Positions 41,141-44,350 of a DNA stretch of 44,350 bases are shown piece by piece. Every line of letters begins with the position of its first letter. Within the stretch, counting starts at the first letter, position 1. The notes under the pieces were generated by a model. It did not search any database and had not been told where the DNA came from. It saw only the letters and a program-made list of their open reading frames with translations. The position numbers and the translations under genes were made by a program. This stretch comes from an uncultured Brevibacillus sp. (lineage in GTDB: Bacteria > Bacillota > Bacilli > Brevibacillales > Brevibacillaceae), in the NCBI GenBank assembly GCA_946402065.1, contig CAMIVR010000025.1, positions 1 through 44,350 on the forward strand, given 5' to 3'.

Positions 41141-41941
41141 ATGAAAGTAGCGATTGCTCAACTGGTAACCAGTGTGAATAAGGAAGAGAATCTGCAAAAA
41201 GCAAAGGAATACGTCTCCAAGGCGAAAACAGCGGGAGCGGACTTTGTCTTGTTTCCCGAGATGTACATGGCGTTTGTAAAGCCCTCGACCGGAACGCAGC
41301 CAGTCGATGTGGCCGAACCGCTGGATGGTCCGTTTGTCCAGGGATTGGCTGCGGCCGCACGCGAGCATCAAATCTACGTGCTCTGCGGTATGTACGAAAC
41401 GGTGCCGGGTGACGAGAAACGTGCATACAATACGACGGTTTTTCTCGACAGAAACGGCAATCTCAAGCATCGCTACAGAAAGACGCATCTGTACGACGCG
41501 TTTTCGGTTAAAGAATCGGACACGATTGTACCAGGAAGCGAGCCGTATCAAGTGATCGAGACGGAGTTCGGCACGATCGGCATGATGGTCTGCTATGAGG
41601 TGCGCTTTCCGGAGATCAGCCGACAACTGGCCCTGCAAGGAGCAGATTTCCTGTTCATTCCGGCTGGCTGGTTTGTGGGTGCGATGAAAGAAGAGCATTG
41701 GGAAATCCTCGTCCGGGCAAGAGCGATCGAAAACACGACCTTCATCTGTGCAGCGAATCAGGTCGGCAATGTTTACACCGGCCGCAGCATGATTGTCGAC
41801 CCGATGGGCGTCATCGTGGCGAGTGCTGGGGAAGAGGAGACGCTGATTGTGGCTGATATTGATCCGGCGCGGGTTACTCGGGTCAGGGAAAAGCTGCCGA
41901 GTGTCGTGCATCGCAGACCCGAATTTTATAAGAATGCATAG
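41141..41941 (+). CDS. Carbon-nitrogen hydrolase (nitrilase superfamily amidase)
   Basis: Cytosolic amidase with the complete triad E40 (LFPEMY), K114 (RYRKTHLYD) and C151 (MMVCYEVRFPE). The region FIPAGWFVGAMKEEHWEIL and the C-terminal SMIVDPMGVIVASAGEEE are typical of omega-amidase/N-carbamyl-D-amino acid hydrolase-like branches. Length 266 aa, ATG after AAGGAGG. It has its own downstream terminator and is separated from the ligase operon by a terminator and a pseudogene, so it is a separate unit, but its neighbours suggest a role in releasing ammonia from an amide intermediate (for example an omega-amidase partner of an aminotransferase). Confidence 0.9.
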   Translation: MKVAIAQLVTSVNKEENLQKAKEYVSKAKTAGADFVLFPEMYMAFVKPSTGTQPVDVAEPLDGPFVQGLAAAAREHQIYVLCGMYETVPGDEKRAYNTTVFLDRNGNLKHRYRKTHLYDAFSVKESDTIVPGSEPYQVIETEFGTIGMMVCYEVRFPEISRQLALQGADFLFIPAGWFVGAMKEEHWEILVRARAIENTTFICAANQVGNVYTGRSMIVDPMGVIVASAGEEETLIVADIDPARVTRVREKLPSVVHRRPEFYKNA

Positions 41942-42003
41942 ACGTTACTGAAAAACAGACTTTCGCCAGAATTCGTTAGTAAGACTCCCACACCTCCAGT
42001 GGC

Positions 42004-42042
42004 TAGCCGCATTTTTATGAGAATGCGGCTACGTTTTTTTTA
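42004..42042 (+). terminator. Intrinsic terminator after the nitrilase gene
   Basis: TAGCCGCATT (42004-42013) and AATGCGGCTA (42022-42031) pair perfectly with an 8-nt loop; CG and a run of T follow. Confidence 0.88.
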
Positions 42043-42086
42043 TTGCTACACAGTCGTTTTGGGGTGCAAAGCGTAAATCTAATGGA

Positions 42087-42145
42087 TTGATTAAAACCTA
42101 ACGAAAATAGAAAGTTACCAAACCATCACTGTAACTTTTAATCAA
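42087..42145. repeat. Nested inverted repeats upstream of the DUF4362 gene
   Basis: The arm GTAACTTTTAATCAA (42131-42145) can pair with TTGATTAAAA (42087-42096) through its right part and with AAAGTTAC (42111-42118) through its left part. The two pairings overlap at 42136-42138, so they either compete or form one stem with a bulge of about 16 nt. The position, 50 nt before the start codon, suits an operator or leader hairpin. Confidence 0.5.
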
Positions 42146-42195
42146 TGAAATATGTCTTTAAAGAAGGAGGAAATGTTTGTAAAACGGGGGAGACG

Positions 42196-42663
42196 ATGAA
42201 AAAAGTTATCTATCTGTTAGTCGCAATATCCTTATTTTGTGGGTTGCCCGGTTGCTCTAATAATGATGATCAATCAGTAGTAAAAAGCAAACCTTACTCG
42301 TCCGATGAGGCGATTAGCAAAGGTGATGTTGTATTTCTAAACGAAGTCTACAACTTTGAAAAATTTGATGCTTTCATAACGAATCTTGGGAACAAGAAAG
42401 CAGACAGTATCCGAATCACGGGTTATACTGATGAAGGTGATCCGATATACAAGGATTTGCAGTTTGACGGTAACGAAATTAGCTTCACGTACGATAATTC
42501 AAATGATAAATTTGGTGGAAGCAACAAAGGCATACGAACAGACACATGCTCCAAAGTATCGAGTGAGGAAACCGAACCTGGTGAAATTGAATATACAGTT
42601 AGTGGTTGTACAAAAAATGATCCCGAAATCAGTTACTTTCTGCTCCGTATGAAAAAAGAGTAA
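42196..42663 (+). CDS. DUF4362 lipoprotein
   Basis: Secreted lipoprotein, 155 aa. Signal peptide with lipobox LPGC (cysteine at about 20), then a DUF4362 domain: VVFLNEVYNFEKFDAFITNL, DSIRITGYTDEGDPIYKDLQ, FDGNEISFTYDNSNDKFGG and a CTK-type cysteine pair that may form a disulfide (DTCSKVSS and VSGCTKND). Function of the family is unknown. ATG at 42196 follows GGGGGAG; an in-frame ATG at 42145 would place residues before the signal peptide. The gene and its leader are visibly more AT-rich than its neighbours, which may point to separate acquisition. Confidence 0.88.
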   Translation: MKKVIYLLVAISLFCGLPGCSNNDDQSVVKSKPYSSDEAISKGDVVFLNEVYNFEKFDAFITNLGNKKADSIRITGYTDEGDPIYKDLQFDGNEISFTYDNSNDKFGGSNKGIRTDTCSKVSSEETEPGEIEYTVSGCTKNDPEISYFLLRMKKE

Positions 42664-42750
42664 ACTCTCAAAACGATTTGCTGCTATCTGTTAGTCTACG
42701 ACGCTTTGGTAGAAACACGCCTGTAGATGAGGAGAAAGGACACGTAAACC

Positions 42751-43194
42751 ATGACCTTCAAAAGCAAGAGGGACCGCAAGTATACTCTGATCATGTACAG
42801 CACGGTTGTCATTATCGATCTCGTGATGCTTGTTCCGCTGTTGATCGACCCGCGTGGATTTCAGCCAGCGGAAGTCGCGACGATTATTTCCATCACCGCA
42901 CTAATAACCGCGGGTTTGCTCTGGCTCTTTTACGGGATCTCCTATACATTTCGTGACGACTGCCTGATTGTCCGGGGCGGCCCGTTCCGTTCACGCATCC
43001 CTTATGATGAAATCACAAAAGTTGCATCCGCAAAAGACCTGTGGATGGGGTATCGGTTGTTGATGTCGGATGATGCCATTGAGATCTTTTACAAGCAAGC
43101 CATCATGGGCAGCGTCAAAATTTCGCCGGTTGAAAAGGAACAGTTTATGGATGAGTTAAACAAGCGCTGCAAGCATGCACAGTTTACTTTATGA
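42751..43194 (+). CDS. Bacterial PH-domain membrane protein
   Basis: A 147-aa protein with two transmembrane helices (about 12-34 and 42-64; TLIMYSTVVIIDLVMLVPLL and ATIISITALITAGLLWLFYG) followed by a cytoplasmic PH-like domain (YTFRDDCLIVRGGPFRSRIPYDEITKVAS ... KISPVEKEQFMDELNKR). It matches the PF06713-type bacterial PH family found widely in Bacillales. No enzymatic residues are visible; function unknown. ATG at 42751 follows AGAAAGGA at a long spacing. It is convergent with the GH18 gene and shares a terminator with it. Confidence 0.82.
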   Translation: MTFKSKRDRKYTLIMYSTVVIIDLVMLVPLLIDPRGFQPAEVATIISITALITAGLLWLFYGISYTFRDDCLIVRGGPFRSRIPYDEITKVASAKDLWMGYRLLMSDDAIEIFYKQAIMGSVKISPVEKEQFMDELNKRCKHAQFTL

Positions 43195-43271
43195 GGTGCA
43201 GCCGAAGAGGGCCAGCAACACAGTCTCTTGCACAGGACGAGTTTTGAAGACGAGTTGCAGCAAGACCAACG

Positions 43272-43316
43272 AAAAAGCAGGTACCGGCATGCTTACTTTC
43301 GCCGGCCCTGCTTTTT
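43272..43316. terminator. Bidirectional intrinsic terminator
   Basis: AAAAAGCAGG (43272-43281) and CCTGCTTTTT (43307-43316) pair perfectly, with an inner CCGGC/GCCGG stem. A and T runs on the two sides let it end both convergent transcripts. Confidence 0.9.
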
Positions 43317-43322
43317 CCTTTG

Positions 43323-44350
43323 TTAATAGGCGATTGATCGATATTTTTCCGCGTTTTTCAGGCTTGTCCAGACATCGGGACTTTCTCCGCCGAGATACCA
43401 ATACGCAACGCCGGCAACGCCGTATTCCATTGACATCAGGTATTTCAAAGCGAGCGAGCGGCTTTCTTCCAGCCAGATCGTATGTTTTACGCCGTTTTTC
43501 GTGTAGACAGCGACATACTGGCCGGCGCTCGCATCCCAGCTGATCGCGGCGTTGTTTTTCCGGATCACTTCATACGATTCGGGCAACAGCAAATCCTCTG
43601 AGACGAGCTTGCCATTTTCTTTGTACCAATCCCGCGTGTACAGCGGCAGGCCGACAAGCAATTTGTTAGCCGGGAAAAAATCGAGCAAGCGTTCGATGCT
43701 ATCAGCCAGCCAGGGGAGCGAAGAAACCGAGCCCGCTTGCGGGCCGCCGCTCCAATGCTCCTCGTAGCCCATTAAGACGATGTAATCGGCAGCTTTGCCC
43801 AGTTTTGCGTAGTCGTACGGATCGCTCCATTCCGTACCTGAGTCCGGAGGGACGTCGATAGACAAACGCACCTGAAGCCGATTTAGTTGACTCGCCAATC
43901 CCTGGATAAATAGCGTAAAGTCGTCCCGGTTATGCGGGCTGATCCCTTCAAAGTCGATATTGATCCCGTCCAACTGATACTTTTTCACCAGACTGACGAT
44001 CTGCGCGATTGTTGCGGAACGCGATGCCTCGTTGCCGATGTAGCTGTCCGTCAGATCAGGATCAAAGCGGTTGCCAAGCAAAGCCCAGACTTTTTTGCCG
44101 TTTTGATGAGCCCATGTGATCAGCGATGCATCTCCGTAGTCGCTGATCGTTCCGGATGAATCGAGGAAAAACCAGCGCGGCGAAAGTGTCGTCACGGTTG
44201 AGTTCGCAGCCAAATCCTTTACTTCTGCGTTTGAAGTCTGGTACTGCCAAGCGACTTGCACCGGTGCCTTCACTGAGCTGGGGCCGCTGGCTGTTTTGGC
44301 CGCGATGTGCTCGAGAACGACGGCGGTTTCCTGCCGTGTCAGGGAAGCAG
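43323..44350 (-). CDS. SLH-domain GH18 glycosidase, 5' part outside the window
   Basis: The 3' part of a cell-surface glycoside hydrolase family 18 protein; the frame stays open to the window edge, so the start lies beyond 44350. The first residues seen, ASLTRQETAVVLEHIAAK, are the end of an S-layer homology domain, followed by a short linker and the GH18 barrel. The catalytic motif is DGINIDFEG (DxxDxDxE with the acid glutamate), with VWALLGNRFDPDL, YIVLMGYEEHWSGGP and the terminal GVAGVAYWYLGGESPDVW. Related proteins with LysM in place of SLH cut spore cortex or wall glycan (YdhD/YaaH type). Likely role: wall-anchored N-acetylglucosaminidase. A GTG at 44273 is only an internal codon. Confidence 0.88.
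   Translation of the reverse strand, partial: ASLTRQETAVVLEHIAAKTASGPSSVKAPVQVAWQYQTSNAEVKDLAANSTVTTLSPRWFFLDSSGTISDYGDASLITWAHQNGKKVWALLGNRFDPDLTDSYIGNEASRSATIAQIVSLVKKYQLDGINIDFEGISPHNRDDFTLFIQGLASQLNRLQVRLSIDVPPDSGTEWSDPYDYAKLGKAADYIVLMGYEEHWSGGPQAGSVSSLPWLADSIERLLDFFPANKLLVGLPLYTRDWYKENGKLVSEDLLLPESYEVIRKNNAAISWDASAGQYVAVYTKNGVKHTIWLEESRSLALKYLMSMEYGVAGVAYWYLGGESPDVWTSLKNAEKYRSIAY

Noticed and set aside
1..44350. CRISPR arrays, tRNA or rRNA genes
   Set aside because: No regularly spaced direct repeats, tRNA cloverleaf ends or rRNA-like stretches were seen in reading the window.

Overview
The window reads as a chromosomal segment of a Gram-positive Bacillales bacterium, most likely Brevibacillus-like (Paenibacillaceae). 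The evidence is strong AGGAGG ribosome binding sites with occasional GTG and TTG starts, U-run intrinsic terminators, sigma-A promoters, a small RelQ-type alarmone synthetase, DUF1450 and DUF4362 proteins, a YfiT-type DinB relic (a bacillithiol enzyme family) and an S-layer-homology/GH18 protein at the right edge. A branched-polyamine synthase (BpsA family) hints at a thermotolerant lineage. The organism assignment is inference.

Layout. 1-5300: cell-wall and stress genes (M23 endopeptidase, alarmone synthetase, DacF-like carboxypeptidase, MFS exporter), then a decayed ECF sigma/anti-sigma pair. 5400-11830: single genes (CoA transferase, small hypothetical protein, ADP-ribosylglycohydrolase, cytochrome P450, DUF1450 protein, WYL regulator, gamma-glutamylcyclotransferase). 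11840-12480: no protein gene of normal size, but a promoter, a large imperfect palindrome with a seven-codon reading frame at its left arm, and a run of hairpins, two of them clear terminators. 12490-14660: BpsA-type aminopropyltransferase, then a frameshifted ArsR-type regulator and a remnant of its neighbour.

14770-31590 is a catabolic island. A PucR regulator is divergent from a PLP gamma-lyase/synthase, a short homoserine dehydrogenase and an aldehyde dehydrogenase, which together could turn a homoserine-yielding substrate into aspartate. Two paralogous serine hydrolases, an M42 aminopeptidase, an M81 (MlrC-like) peptidase and three related peptide-binding lipoproteins follow; one lipoprotein gene is broken by a single CGA-to-TGA nonsense change. 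No ABC permease or ATPase genes lie in the window.

31680-41940 is a nitrogen-scavenging island behind a cold-shock gene. A class III aminotransferase is divergent from a FluG-type amidohydrolase that has a near-consensus sigma-54 promoter. A DDE insertion sequence separates that gene from a permease, M20 amidohydrolase and glutamine-synthetase-like ligase operon. A YfiT pseudogene and a nitrilase-family hydrolase follow. The set resembles a gamma-glutamylation route for amines. 42000-44350 holds a DUF4362 lipoprotein, a bacterial PH-domain membrane protein and the 3' part of an SLH-GH18 cell-surface glycosidase.

All functions come from reading motifs and from family knowledge; no database search was run.
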